Shown piece after piece: positions 31,930 to 40,972 of a DNA stretch of 64,000 nucleotides. Every line of letters begins with the position of its first letter. Positions within the stretch are counted from its first letter, which is position 1. Made by a program: the position numbers and the translations under genes. The DNA is from Streptomyces sp. SCSIO 30461 (GTDB taxonomy: Bacteria > Actinomycetota > Actinomycetes > Streptomycetales > Streptomycetaceae). Where the stretch lies: assembly GCF_037023745.1 (NCBI RefSeq), contig NZ_CP146101.1, positions 2,100,001 to 2,164,000 of the forward strand. Direction: 5' to 3'. The notes under the pieces were generated by a model. That model ran no database searches, had not been told where the DNA came from, and saw only the letters and a program-made list of their open reading frames with translations.

Positions 31930-32259
31930 AGCCCGGCCCCGGTCGAGCAGGAGGTGGTGCTGGGTCGCGCAGAGCCGGCCTGGACCAGGGTGCGTCGATG
32001 TCCCCGGACTCGTGTCGGTGGCTACGCGGCGCTCACGCTGCTCGGCGAGGGTCCGAAGTCCTCGGCGTCGAATACAAGATCAACCTTCTCGCACCCGCCG
32101 TCGGCACCCACATCGAGGCGATCGGTACGGTCCTGAAGTCCGGACGCACTCTGACCGTCTGCCGACCGGAGGTGTACGGCATCCAGGGTGACGGCGAACG
32201 GAGGGGCTCGTCGCCGGCGGACAGCAGACGCGATCCGGGTGGAGATGCCCGCGCGGTGA
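31930..32259 (+). pseudogene. PaaI/hotdog-type thioesterase remnant, multiply frameshifted
   Basis: Pieces of one hotdog thioesterase are spread over different frames. GGYAALTLLGEG is in one frame around 32019-32055. Then, after one missing G in the run at 32047-32051, comes EVLGVEYKINLLAPAVG with HIEAIGTVLKSGRTLTVCRPEVYG. Later LVAGGQQT and IRVEMPAR lie in shifted frames, ending at a TGA at 32257-32259. The N-terminal part is too degraded to read surely. At least three single-base shifts are needed, so no intact product is expected. The start is approximate. Confidence 0.6.
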
Positions 32260-32325
32260 GTCCCGCCGCGGCCCGGAGCCCCCGGCGCCGTCCTGGGACC
32301 CTGGCACGCTGCGCCCGGTCGGCGC

Positions 32326-32352
32326 TTGACACAAAAATCGAACATCCATTCT
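32326..32352 (+). promoter_or_regulatory. recA promoter with LexA (SOS) box
   Basis: TTGACA at 32326-32331 is a perfect -35. CATTCT (32347-32352, weaker) is at the -10 position. CGAACATCCATTCT at 32339-32352 resembles the actinobacterial LexA site CGAAC-N4-GTTCG with two mismatches in the right arm, and it covers the spacer and -10. LexA binding here would block transcription. Confidence 0.75.
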
Positions 32353-32492
32353 GATGGGGGAGTCGGCCGTGGAATCCCGGGGGATTTCGCCGGGTTTTCC
32401 ACAGGCTGGACGGACGTTGAGGCGCATTGTCAGTGGCAGGGGATAGCGTCTTTGACGTGAAGCGATCGACTCAGACACCCCGGGTGGAACCC

Positions 32493-33620
32493 ATGGCAGG
32501 AACCGACCGCGAGAAGGCGCTTGACGCCGCGCTCGCACAGATTGAACGGCAATTCGGCAAGGGTGCCGTGATGCGCATGGGTGAGCGGTCGAAGGAACCC
32601 ATCGAGGTCATCCCGACCGGCTCGACCGCGCTCGATGTCGCGCTCGGCGTCGGTGGCCTGCCCCGCGGCCGTGTAGTGGAGATCTACGGCCCGGAGTCTT
32701 CGGGTAAGACGACCCTGACCCTGCACGCCGTGGCCAATGCGCAGAAGGCCGGTGGTCAGGTCGCCTTCGTGGACGCCGAGCACGCGCTCGACCCCGAGTA
32801 CGCCAAGAAGCTCGGCGTCGACATCGATAATCTGATCCTCTCCCAGCCCGACAACGGCGAGCAGGCGCTCGAGATCGTCGACATGCTGGTCCGGTCCGGG
32901 GCTCTCGACCTCATCGTGATCGACTCCGTCGCCGCGCTCGTGCCGCGGGCCGAGATCGAGGGCGAGATGGGTGATTCCCATGTGGGCCTCCAGGCCCGGT
33001 TGATGAGCCAGGCGCTGCGGAAGATCACCAGTGCGCTCAACCAGTCCAAGACCACTGCGATCTTCATCAACCAGCTGCGCGAGAAGATCGGCGTGATGTT
33101 CGGCTCGCCCGAGACCACGACCGGTGGCCGCGCGCTCAAGTTCTACGCGTCGGTGCGTATCGACATCCGCCGTATCGAGACCCTCAAGGACGGCACCGAA
33201 GCGGTGGGCAACCGCACCCGCTGCAAGGTCGTCAAGAACAAGGTCGCGCCTCCTTTCAAGCAGGCCGAGTTCGACATCCTCTACGGTCAGGGCATCAGCC
33301 GCGAGGGCGGTCTGATCGACATGGGCGTGGAGCACGGCTTCGTCCGCAAGGCAGGTGCCTGGTACACCTACGAGGGCGACCAGCTCGGCCAGGGCAAGGA
33401 GAACGCGCGTAACTTCCTGAAGGACAACCCCGACCTGGCCGACGAGATCGAGAAGAAGATCAAGGAGAAGCTGGGCGTCGGAGTCAGCCCCGCCTCCCCG
33501 TCGGCAGAGCCGGGCGCGGACGGGGCGGGTGCTGCGGCCGATGAGCCCGCGAAGTCGGTGCCCGCGCCGGCGACTAAGGCGACAAAGGCCACCAAGGCGG
33601 CTGCCACGGCGAAGAGCTGA
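32493..33620 (+). CDS. recA: Recombinase RecA
   Basis: 375 residues. It forms filaments on single-stranded DNA for strand exchange and LexA self-cleavage. Walker A GPESSGKT is at 66-73, Walker B is LIVIDSV, and loop 2 and [18 protein letters not shown] are intact. The C-terminal tail is Ala/Lys/Thr-rich ([15 protein letters not shown]). The ATG at 32493 gives the family start [18 protein letters not shown]. The upstream in-frame GTG at 32427 is not in the family. The leader from the promoter is about 130 nt. recX follows 8 bp after the stop. Confidence 0.97.
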   Translation: MAGTDREKALDAALAQIERQFGKGAVMRMGERSKEPIEVIPTGSTALDVALGVGGLPRGRVVEIYGPESSGKTTLTLHAVANAQKAGGQVAFVDAEHALDPEYAKKLGVDIDNLILSQPDNGEQALEIVDMLVRSGALDLIVIDSVAALVPRAEIEGEMGDSHVGLQARLMSQALRKITSALNQSKTTAIFINQLREKIGVMFGSPETTTGGRALKFYASVRIDIRRIETLKDGTEAVGNRTRCKVVKNKVAPPFKQAEFDILYGQGISREGGLIDMGVEHGFVRKAGAWYTYEGDQLGQGKENARNFLKDNPDLADEIEKKIKEKLGVGVSPASPSAEPGADGAGAAADEPAKSVPAPATKATKATKAAATAKS

Positions 33621-33628
33621 GTCCGTCT

Positions 33629-34198
33629 GTGACCCGGCGCACCGAATGGCCGGGCGACAGCCCCGACTCGTCGAGGGCCGAGAAGGAGTTGTCGCCCAAG
33701 GATCCGGCTGAGCGGGCGCGGGCGATCTGTCTGCGCCTGCTCACCGGGACCCCGCGCACGCGGAGGCAGCTCCGCGACGCGCTCCACAAGCGGGACATCC
33801 CGGAAGACGTCGCCGACGAGGTCCTGTCCCGCTTCGAGGACGTGGGCCTGATCGATGACGCGGTGTTCGCGGACGCCTGGGTGGAGTCCCGGCACCATGG
33901 GCGAGGTCTGGCCCGCCGCGCCCTTGCCCGCGAGCTGCGCACGAAGGGCGTCGACCCGGAGCTGATCGACCAGGCGGTCGGACGGCTCGATATGGACCAG
34001 GAGGAGACCACCGCCCGCGAGCTGGTGGACCGCAAGCTGCGGGCCACGCGCGGTCTGGACCGTGATCGCAGACTGCGACGCCTTGCCGGAATGCTCGCTC
34101 GCAAGGGATACCCCGAAGGCATGGCGCTGCGGGTGGTCCGCCAAGCCCTGGAGGAAGAGGGCGAGGACGTCGAGGACTTGGGCGAGGGCCTGTACTGA
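33629..34198 (+). CDS. recX: Regulatory protein RecX
   Basis: 189 residues. It binds RecA filaments and limits RecA activity. Three-helix repeats of the RecX fold are visible: AICLRLLTGTPRTRRQLRDAL, VLSRFEDVGLIDDAVFADAW and GRGLARRALARELRTKGVD. The N-terminal ~30 residues are polar. The GTG at 33629 is 8 bp after the recA stop, as is normal for a recA-recX operon. Confidence 0.92.
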   Translation: MTRRTEWPGDSPDSSRAEKELSPKDPAERARAICLRLLTGTPRTRRQLRDALHKRDIPEDVADEVLSRFEDVGLIDDAVFADAWVESRHHGRGLARRALARELRTKGVDPELIDQAVGRLDMDQEETTARELVDRKLRATRGLDRDRRLRRLAGMLARKGYPEGMALRVVRQALEEEGEDVEDLGEGLY

Positions 34199-34255
34199 GC
34201 GGTGGCCGGTCGGGCCGGCCCACCGCGACCCTGGGTCAGGCTCCGCGGACCCGCC

Positions 34256-34288
34256 TGGGTACGGCCCCGCGGGGGGCGGCCGTACCCA
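34256..34288. terminator. recX terminator
   Basis: 11-bp stem (TGGGTACGGCC at 34256-34266 with GGCCGTACCCA at 34278-34288) around a G-rich loop, 57 bp after recX. It may also stop the rhodanese transcript from the other side. Confidence 0.7.
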
Positions 34289-34339
34289 CAGGGCCTGTGG
34301 CAGGTACACAAGACGGCCCGAGTGGTCCGTGCCCGGTGG

Positions 34340-34700
34340 TCACGCCCTCGGGGCCCGCACCGGCAGGCCGCTGCTCGCCATGCCTGGAAGCCGCCCACCA
34401 GTCCGTCGCACGTCGCAGCCCCAGCCGCTGGAGCGAGTCCGCGGCGAGCGACGAAGCGTATCCCTCATGGCAGACCACGATGACCCGCAGATCATTGCTG
34501 GTGGCTTCGGGAACGCGATGGCCGCCCAGGGGGTCCAGCCGCCACTCCAGTTCATGGCGTTCGACCACCAGCGCGCCCGGAATCAGCCCATCCCGGTCGC
34601 GCAGCGCCGCATAGCGGGTGTCGACCGGCAGCGCCCCATTCGCCGCAGCGGCGAATGCCTCATGCGGCCCCATCCGCTCCAGACCGCCACAGGCGCACAT
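34340..34700 (-). pseudogene. rhodanese-like sulfurtransferase domain protein with two frameshifts
   Basis: The reading frame from the ATG at 34700 gives a good single-domain rhodanese (DTRYAALRDRDGLIPGALVV, then IVVCHEGYASSLAADSLQRL) up to ATD. At about 34410 one G is missing: restoring it gives ATDVVGGFQAWRAA in place of ATDWWAASRH. A second missing G near 34378 returns the frame to GLPVRAPRA and a TGA at 34340. The active-site Cys (CHEGYAS) lies before the breaks. Either the gene is broken or there are two sequencing errors. Without repair the product runs on to 154 residues with a wrong tail. Confidence 0.75.
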
Positions 34701-34765
34701 CGCTGTCGGTCACGCTCCGGAGTACACCGTGGGTCTCCACACCTCACTCGAGGTCCGCAGTCTGG

Positions 34766-36367
34766 TCAACCCAGGCCGGCGGGGCTTCCCGCACCCGCCT
34801 GCGAGGGCTCCGCGGCACCGCCGCGTGCCGCGTCGGCCGCCGTGTGGAGCTCATCCGGCCGCACCCCGTTGAAGGCCGCCACCAGATGCCCGTCCGGCCG
34901 TACCAGGAGCACGGTGTGCGCGGAGGCTCCCGGGTAGCTCTCGGCCACCAGGAGTTCCGCCCGCACGGGAAGCTCGTCCACGGCGGAGTCCAGCCGTGGC
35001 ATCACCCCGGCGCTCATCCAGTGCCGCCGGTCCCAGACCCCGGTCCCGGGTGCCACCAGCACCACGAGCATCCGCCCTTGCCCCAGTCGGTCCCTCAGCC
35101 AGACGCTCGTGCCGTCCGGTGCCGTCACCCGGGTGTCGGCCACCGGAGCCCCGAACGGCGTGCCGACCGAGGTGTGCGTATCGGTGTGCGGCGGCGCGAG
35201 AGGGGAGTTGGGGTACGCGGGAGGCGCACCCAGCGCCCCGAGCCCCAGGTGAGCGTCCGTCAGCAGGACATCGTGCCCGCGCGCCGCACCCGGCAGGTAC
35301 GTCCGCAGGCCGCCGCTGCCGCGCAGTATCGGCAGCGACTGGTCGGCGGCCCGCAGCCGGGCGGCGACAGCGGTCCGCCGTTCCGCCTGGTAGCTGTCGA
35401 GCAGGGCCTCCGACGCGCCGTGATGCCAGGCGAACGCCAGTTTCCAGGCGAGGTTGTCGATGTCGCGCAGTCCTTCATCGAGCCCCTGGGTGCCGACCGC
35501 GCCGAGCAGATGAGCCGCGTCTCCGGCGAGGAAGGCGCGGCCGACCCGCCAGCTCCGGGCCAGCCGGTGGTGCAGGGTGTAGACCCCGGTGTCGACGAGG
35601 TCGTACTGAGGGGGACCGTCGCACCAGCCGGCCAGGGTGTCCCGTACCCGCGACACGAGCGCCTCCGGGGTCACCAGCTCGCTGCGGGCCGGCAGCAGCC
35701 AGTCCAGCCGCCACACCCCGTCCGGCAGCGGCCGGGCGGTCACCTCTTCGCCGCCCGAGCGCCACGGCGGCAGCCGGTGCAGTACTGCCTCACCGGGCCA
35801 GGGCAGTTCGGTGCGCAGCACGGCCACGGCATGCCGCTCCACCGACGTACGCCCCGGGAACCGGACGCCGATGAGCTTGCGCACCGTCGACCGGGAACCG
35901 TCACAGCCCACCAGATGGCTCCCGCGCCACCAGGTCGCCCCGGGACCGCGGGTGTGCGCGGTGACACCGGTGCCGTCCTGCTCCAGGGTGTCGAGTCGGC
36001 TGTGGGTGGCGACTGTGACACGCCTGGTCTCCGCGATGGCGTCGCGCAGCCCCCGCAGCAGTGCGTGCTGCGGAATGTGCACCGGCCCGGGCAGTTCGTC
36101 CCCGCCGAGTGCCACCGCCCGTAGTTCCTGCTTGCGCCGCCGCGACCGCCAGCCGGTCCAGCGGATTCCCTCGTCACGGATCGTGGCACAGCCGAGGCGC
36201 TCCAGCAGCGCCGCGGTGTCGGCGCGCAGCACGACCGTACGCGCGGGTCGCGGTTCGTCCTTCCCCGTGCCCTCGTCCAGCACCACCGAGGGGACGCCCT
36301 GAGCGGCCAGCGCCAGGGACAGCGCGAGCCCGACCGGGCCCGCGCCGACGACGATCACCGGGTCCAC
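34766..36367 (-). CDS. FAD-dependent aromatic-ring monooxygenase (PheA/TfdB type)
   Basis: 533 residues. Rossmann motif VIVVGAGPVGLALSLALA at the N terminus, a DG-type motif (LVGCDGSRSTVRKLIG) in the middle, and the second FAD motif GDAAHLLGAVGTQGLDEG, followed by a thioredoxin-like C-terminal region. The family hydroxylates phenols or polyketide rings with NAD(P)H. No biosynthetic cluster surrounds it, so the substrate is unknown. The GTG at 36367 gives MDPVIVVGAG. The frame is open to 36454 but the extra 29 residues do not fit the family. Confidence 0.85.
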   Translation of the reverse strand: MDPVIVVGAGPVGLALSLALAAQGVPSVVLDEGTGKDEPRPARTVVLRADTAALLERLGCATIRDEGIRWTGWRSRRRKQELRAVALGGDELPGPVHIPQHALLRGLRDAIAETRRVTVATHSRLDTLEQDGTGVTAHTRGPGATWWRGSHLVGCDGSRSTVRKLIGVRFPGRTSVERHAVAVLRTELPWPGEAVLHRLPPWRSGGEEVTARPLPDGVWRLDWLLPARSELVTPEALVSRVRDTLAGWCDGPPQYDLVDTGVYTLHHRLARSWRVGRAFLAGDAAHLLGAVGTQGLDEGLRDIDNLAWKLAFAWHHGASEALLDSYQAERRTAVAARLRAADQSLPILRGSGGLRTYLPGAARGHDVLLTDAHLGLGALGAPPAYPNSPLAPPHTDTHTSVGTPFGAPVADTRVTAPDGTSVWLRDRLGQGRMLVVLVAPGTGVWDRRHWMSAGVMPRLDSAVDELPVRAELLVAESYPGASAHTVLLVRPDGHLVAAFNGVRPDELHTAADAARGGAAEPSQAGAGSPAGLG

Positions 36368-36501
36368 GGCGCGGCTCCTGTGGCCTGCTGGGACGGAGGA
36401 GAGGAGGGAGAGGGACTGGCCGAAGCCCGGTGCACGATCACAGAACGTATGCAACCCACTGCTGGTGTCCCCGTCAAGCGACCACGGGAGGCGGCGACAC
36501 G

Positions 36502-36537
36502 ACGAAGGGCGGTGACCCGCGGGTCACCGCCCTTCGT
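36502..36537 (-). terminator. gluABCD operon terminator
   Basis: A perfect inverted repeat (ACGAAGGGCGGTGACCC, then its complement) 22 bp beyond the gluD stop on the minus strand. Confidence 0.85.
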
Positions 36538-36559
36538 GAGCAGTCTGCGTGATGGTCGG

Positions 36560-37471
36560 TCAGGTGCCTTGGCCATCGGTGCCGTCGACCTGGCCCGGTC
36601 CCACGGGCTCCAGGCCGCCGCCTGGCGCGATGTGAACGACCGTGCCGGTGCTCTTCTTCCCGCGCCGCAGCTTGCGCTCCAGCCGACTCGCCGCCGAGGT
36701 GAGGGCGAAGTTCAGGGCGAGGAAGATGATCGCGACGATGGTGAAGCAGGCGATCGTGTTGGCACCGTAGTTGGCACTCATCGGCCGGACCGACGACAGG
36801 AGTTCGGCGAAGCTGAGCATCACGCCGCCGAGCGCGGTGTCCTTCACGATGACCACCAGCTGGCTGACGATCGCCGGGAGCATGGCCGTCACCGACTGCG
36901 GCAGCAGCACATGCCGCATCATCTGGCCCTTGCGCATGCCGATCGCCTTGGCCGCGTCCGTCTGGCCCCTGGGCAGGGACAGGATGCCCGCCCGGACGAT
37001 CTCCGCGAGCACCGAGGCGTTGTACAGCACCAGACCGGTGACCACGGCGTAGAGCGGACGGACGTCCGGGCTGATGTCGGTGAAGTCGGAGTACGCGGCG
37101 TTGGCGAACAGCATCAGGATCAGCACGGGGATGGCGCGGAAGAACTCCACGACCGAGCCCGCGACGCCCCTGACCCACCGGTGGTCGGAGAGCCGGGCGA
37201 TACCGAAGACCGCACCGAGCGGCAGCGCGATGACCAGCGAGAGCGAGGCCGCCAGAAGGGTGTTCTGGAGACCGGGCCAGATGAACGCGGTGTACGGCTG
37301 GGTGCTCGTGAGGAACGGCGACCACTTGATCCAGTCGAGCTGGCCCTTGGAGCTCAGACCGTCGTACACCCACCACCCGACCGCGCCGAGTACGACGGTG
37401 AAGAGGACGGTGTAGAGGGTGTTGCGGACCCTGGCGCGGGGCCCCGGGGCATCGTAGAGAACGGAAGTCAT
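36560..37471 (-). CDS. gluD: Glutamate ABC transporter permease GluD
   Basis: 303 residues with a long N-terminal cytosolic stretch, a first helix (YTVLFTVVLGAVGWWVY) and a His/Glu/Gln-type permease core. The EAA loop is seen as LAEIVRAGILSLPRGQTDAAKAIG. It pairs with GluC to form the membrane channel of the glutamate importer. The ATG at 37471 overlaps the gluC stop by ATGA. Confidence 0.9.
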   Translation of the reverse strand: MTSVLYDAPGPRARVRNTLYTVLFTVVLGAVGWWVYDGLSSKGQLDWIKWSPFLTSTQPYTAFIWPGLQNTLLAASLSLVIALPLGAVFGIARLSDHRWVRGVAGSVVEFFRAIPVLILMLFANAAYSDFTDISPDVRPLYAVVTGLVLYNASVLAEIVRAGILSLPRGQTDAAKAIGMRKGQMMRHVLLPQSVTAMLPAIVSQLVVIVKDTALGGVMLSFAELLSSVRPMSANYGANTIACFTIVAIIFLALNFALTSAASRLERKLRRGKKSTGTVVHIAPGGGLEPVGPGQVDGTDGQGT

Positions 37472-38133
37472 CGCTTCACCGCCACCTTCCTGCTCACCCA
37501 GTCGAGAATCAGCCCGGTCGGCAGCGTCAGGCAGATGAAGCCGAATGCGAAGACCGCGGCGATCGGGAGCAGGGCGGCGTAGGTCTCGATCCACTCCTTC
37601 ATCAGGTACGAGGCCTCCGCCACGCCGATCACCGAGGCGACGGTGGTGTTCTTGGTCAGCGCGATCAACACGTTGGACAACGGGTTGATGACCGACCGGA
37701 AGGCCTGCGGAAGGATGATGAGCCGCAGCACCTGGGTGAAGCTCAACCCCAGGGCTCGGGCGGCTTCGGCCTGTCCCACGGGCACGGTGTTGATCCCGGA
37801 CCGCAGCGCCTCGCACACGAATGCCGAGGTGTAGGCGATGAACCCGAGCACCGCCAGCCTGAAGTTGATCACTTCGGTGGTCTCCGCGCCCAGCGCGATG
37901 CCCAGGGTCGAGTACAGACCCAGTGAGGCGAAGAGGATGACCACGGTGAGCGGGATGTTGCGCACGACGTTCACGTACGCGGTGCCGACGGCCCGCATCA
38001 GCGGCACCGGGCTGACCCGCATGCCGGCCAGCAAGGTTCCCCATATCAGGGAGCCGAGGGCCGAGTAGACGGTGAGCTGCACCGTCACCCAGAAAGCCCC
38101 CAGAAGCTTGTCCATATCAAGAAAGTCGAACAC
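37468..38133 (-). CDS. gluC: Glutamate ABC transporter permease GluC
   Basis: 221 residues with about five helices and the EAA loop (CEALRSGINTVPVGQAEAAR, then ALGLS). It starts MFDFLDMDKLLGAFWVTVQL. The gap to gluB (85 bp) contains a strong hairpin that should reduce transcription of gluC and gluD relative to gluB. Confidence 0.9.
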   Translation of the reverse strand: MFDFLDMDKLLGAFWVTVQLTVYSALGSLIWGTLLAGMRVSPVPLMRAVGTAYVNVVRNIPLTVVILFASLGLYSTLGIALGAETTEVINFRLAVLGFIAYTSAFVCEALRSGINTVPVGQAEAARALGLSFTQVLRLIILPQAFRSVINPLSNVLIALTKNTTVASVIGVAEASYLMKEWIETYAALLPIAAVFAFGFICLTLPTGLILDWVSRKVAVKR

Positions 38134-38171
38134 GATCTCCCGCGCTTCCGCGTGTGCGTGTGGGATGGGCC

Positions 38172-38204
38172 GGGCGCGCCGCCGCGCTCAGCGGCGGCGC
38201 GCCC
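38172..38204 (-). terminator. intra-operon hairpin between gluB and gluC
   Basis: Perfect 14-bp stem (38172-38185 with 38191-38204) and a 5-nt loop, 15 bp beyond the gluB stop. There is no T-run. It is likely a partial terminator or a 3' stabiliser for the gluA-gluB message. Confidence 0.65.
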
Positions 38205-38218
38205 TGTCAGCCCCGAAG

Positions 38219-39067
38219 TCACTTGACGATGTTGCCGATCTTCGGCGCGGGCTCGTTCTTGTAGCCGGCCGGACCGAAGTTGGCGTCCACGGCCTTCTGC
38301 CAGGAGCCGTCCGCGACCATCTTCTCGAGCGCCTTGTTGATCTTGTCCTTGAGCTCGGCGTCGCCCTTCTTCAGGCCGATGCCGTAGTTCTCGTTGCTCA
38401 TCTTGAAGCCGGCGAGCTTGAACTTGCCCTTGAAGGCCTCCTGCGAGGCGTAGCCGGCGAGAATGGAGTCATCGGTGGTGAGCGCGTCGATGACCTTGTT
38501 CTCCAGGCCGGTGAGGCACTCGGAGTAGCCGCCGTACTCCTGGAGCTGGGCCTTCGGGGCGAGCTTGTCCTTGACGTTCTGCGCGGAGGTGGAGCCGGTG
38601 ACCGAGCAGAGCTTCTTGGAGTTCAGGTCCTCGGGCTTGGTGATCGACGTCTCGTCGGCGCGGACCAGGATGTCCTGGTGGGCCAGCAGGTAGGGACCCG
38701 CGAAGTCGACCTTCGCCAGACGCTTGTCGTTGATCGAGTAGGAGGCGGCGATGAACTTCACGTCGCCGCGCTCGATGGCGGTCTCACGGTCGGCGCTCTT
38801 GGTCTCCTTGAAGACGATGTCGCCCTCTTCGTAACCGAGTTCCTTGGCGACGTACTTGGCCACGTCGACGTCGAAGCCGGTGTACTTGCCGTCCGGGGTC
38901 TGCAGGCCGATACCGGGCTGGTCGATCTTGATGCCGATGGTGATCTTGCCGCCCTTGTCTCCGCCGTTCCCGCCGGCGGAGTCCTTCTTGCCGCCGCCGC
39001 AGGCGGTGGCCGCGAGGGCGAGCGAGAGGGCGACGGCCGAGGCGGCGGTGACCTTGCGAACGTTCAT
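38219..39067 (-). CDS. gluB: Glutamate-binding lipoprotein GluB
   Basis: 282 residues. Signal peptide with lipobox-like end LAATAC giving lipidated Cys23, then a Gly/Lys linker and a family 3 solute-binding domain (GKITIGIKIDQPGIGLQTPD, YTGFDVDVAKYVAKELGY). It catches glutamate outside the membrane and hands it to GluCD. Binding proteins are needed in excess over permeases, which fits the hairpin downstream. Confidence 0.92.
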   Translation of the reverse strand: MNVRKVTAASAVALSLALAATACGGGKKDSAGGNGGDKGGKITIGIKIDQPGIGLQTPDGKYTGFDVDVAKYVAKELGYEEGDIVFKETKSADRETAIERGDVKFIAASYSINDKRLAKVDFAGPYLLAHQDILVRADETSITKPEDLNSKKLCSVTGSTSAQNVKDKLAPKAQLQEYGGYSECLTGLENKVIDALTTDDSILAGYASQEAFKGKFKLAGFKMSNENYGIGLKKGDAELKDKINKALEKMVADGSWQKAVDANFGPAGYKNEPAPKIGNIVK

Positions 39068-39177
39068 GGTGACTTCCCTTTGGCTTGAGCGATCTTGAAG
39101 CGGTCTGGAGGTGCTGAGGCGACCGGCGATCAGCTGATCGACAACTGAGAACTGAGAACTGGAAACGGTGAAGTTGC

Positions 39178-39963
39178 TCAGTGGTGCAGGATCTTCGACA
39201 GGAAGTCCCTGGCGCGGTCACTGCGCGGGTTGCTGAAGAACTCCTCGGGCGCGGCCTCTTCGACGATCTTGCCGTCGGCCATGAACACCACCCGGTTCGC
39301 GGCGGAGCGTGCGAAGCCCATCTCGTGCGTGACGACGACCATGGTCATTCCGTCCCGTGCGAGCTGCTGCATGACCTCGAGCACCTCATTGATCATCTCG
39401 GGGTCGAGGGCGGAGGTGGGCTCGTCGAAGAGCATCACCTTCGGATCCATCGCCAACGCCCGGGCGATCGCGACACGCTGCTGCTGGCCACCGGAGAGCT
39501 GCGCCGGGTACTTGTCGGCCTGGGTGCCCACACCGACCCGGTCGAGCAGCTGGCGCGCCTTCTGCTCGGCGACCTTCTTGTCCGTCTTGCGGACCTTGGT
39601 CTGGCCCAGCATGACGTTCTCCAGCACGGTCTTGTGTGCGAAGAGGTTGAACGACTGGAAGACCATGCCCACGTCGGCGCGTAGCCGGGCGAGCTCCTTG
39701 CCCTCCTGGGGCAGCGGTTTCCCGTCGATCGTGATCACACCGGAATCGATCGTCTCCAGGCGGTTGATCGTGCGGCACAGCGTGGACTTGCCGGACCCGG
39801 AGGGCCCGATCACGACGACCACCTCGCCGCGCGAGATCGTCAGGTCGATGTCCTGGAGCACGTGCAGCGCGCCGAAGTGCTTGTTGACGTTGCTCAGTAC
39901 GACCAGGTCGGTTGCCATGGGTGCGGCGTCCTGAACGCCCTTGGTCACTGAAACTCCGCTCAT
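39178..39963 (-). CDS. gluA: Glutamate ABC transporter ATPase GluA
   Basis: 261 residues. Walker [10 protein letters not shown], signature [15 protein letters not shown], Walker [15 protein letters not shown] and the switch His in [10 protein letters not shown] are all present. It powers the glutamate importer and is the first gene of gluABCD. The start is set at 39963 ([10 protein letters not shown]) with GGAGGACGGAG upstream. An ATG at 40008 adds 15 basic residues and is less likely. Confidence 0.92.
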   Translation of the reverse strand: MSGVSVTKGVQDAAPMATDLVVLSNVNKHFGALHVLQDIDLTISRGEVVVVIGPSGSGKSTLCRTINRLETIDSGVITIDGKPLPQEGKELARLRADVGMVFQSFNLFAHKTVLENVMLGQTKVRKTDKKVAEQKARQLLDRVGVGTQADKYPAQLSGGQQQRVAIARALAMDPKVMLFDEPTSALDPEMINEVLEVMQQLARDGMTMVVVTHEMGFARSAANRVVFMADGKIVEEAAPEEFFSNPRSDRARDFLSKILHH

Positions 39964-40129
39964 CGGCTTCTTGCTCCGTCCTCCTCGGTTGGAGAGGACC
40001 CTAGGCACACCGTCCGACCAGCGTCAGTACATCTGAGCTGAAATTGAGGATAACGATACGGCATCTGCCGGACACTGAGGGTAAACGCAATCATGAATGT
40101 CGTACCGGGTGGATAACGGATGGGTCGGA

Positions 40130-40153
40130 GTGAGGGGTCACCCCTTGACTCAC
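40130..40153. promoter_or_regulatory. candidate operator in the gluA/gluR intergenic region
   Basis: Nested inverted repeat: outer arms GTGAG (40130-40134) and CTCAC (40149-40153), inner AGGGG-TCA-CCCCT (40133-40145). It lies between the divergent gluA and gluR starts, where the regulator should bind. The assignment to GluR is inference. Confidence 0.35.
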
Positions 40154-40256
40154 CGGGCGGTGATCAGCGTTCATGCGGTGTACACACGCCAGAGCTAGGA
40201 CCTGATCCGGACGTCGAGGGATCGGGAGCCGGGCCATGACCACCGGAGGGAGGCCA

Positions 40257-40958
40257 GTGAGACTTCTGCTCGTAGAGGACGACGACCATGTGGCCGCCGC
40301 TCTGTCCGCGGTGCTCGCCCGGCACGGTTTCACCGTCACCCACGCCCGCAACGGCGAGGAGGCGCTCCAGGCCGTGCTGCCGGTGACCGACGGGCGGAAG
40401 CCGCCGTTCGGTGTGATCCTGCTCGACCTCGGGCTGCCCGACCAGGACGGCTACCAGGTCTGCGGAAAGCTCAGGAAGCTCACGACCACCCCGGTCATCA
40501 TGGTCACCGCTCGCTCGGACGTCCGCTCGCGGATCCACGGGCTCAACCTCGGCGCCGACGACTACGTCGTCAAGCCGTACGACACCGGCGAGCTGCTCGC
40601 ACGCATCCATGCCGTCAGCCGACGAACCGTGTCCGGTGAGGACTCGGCTCCCGCCGCCGATCGCGCCCTGACGCTCGGTCCCGTCACGGTCGAACTCCCC
40701 ACCCGCCGGGTCAGCGTCGACGGAGAGGTCGTCCAGCTCACCCGCAAGGAGTTCGACCTCCTCGCGCTGCTCGCGCAGCGCCCCGGTGTGGTCTTCCGAC
40801 GTGAGCAGATCATCAGCGAGGTGTGGCACACGAGTTGGGAGGGCACGGGGCGCACTCTCGAAGTGCATGTGGCCTCGCTGCGCTCCAAGCTCCGGATGCC
40901 GGCTCTGATCGAGACCGTGCGCGGCGTCGGGTACCGCCTGGTCGCGCCCGCCGCGTAA
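40257..40958 (+). CDS. gluR: GluR, response regulator of glutamate uptake (OmpR family)
   Basis: 233 residues. Receiver domain with acidic pocket (LLLVEDDDH) and phospho-acceptor Asp57 in VILLDLGLPDQDG, then an OmpR-type winged helix (LTRKEFDLLALLAQ, RTLEVHVASLRSKL, VRGVGYRL). In S. coelicolor, GluR with GluK senses glutamate and controls gluABCD, here divergent. The GTG at 40257 is chosen because GGAGGG (40245-40250) sits 6 nt ahead. An ATG at 40236 would place that ribosome site inside the gene. Confidence 0.88.
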   Translation: MRLLLVEDDDHVAAALSAVLARHGFTVTHARNGEEALQAVLPVTDGRKPPFGVILLDLGLPDQDGYQVCGKLRKLTTTPVIMVTARSDVRSRIHGLNLGADDYVVKPYDTGELLARIHAVSRRTVSGEDSAPAADRALTLGPVTVELPTRRVSVDGEVVQLTRKEFDLLALLAQRPGVVFRREQIISEVWHTSWEGTGRTLEVHVASLRSKLRMPALIETVRGVGYRLVAPAA

Positions 40959-40972
40959 GGCCGCAGACCCTC

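Noticed and set aside
36380..37582. 400-residue plus-strand frame over gluD
   Set aside because: It is antisense to a permease with clear motifs, and is Arg/Asp/Gly-rich without structure. Shadow.
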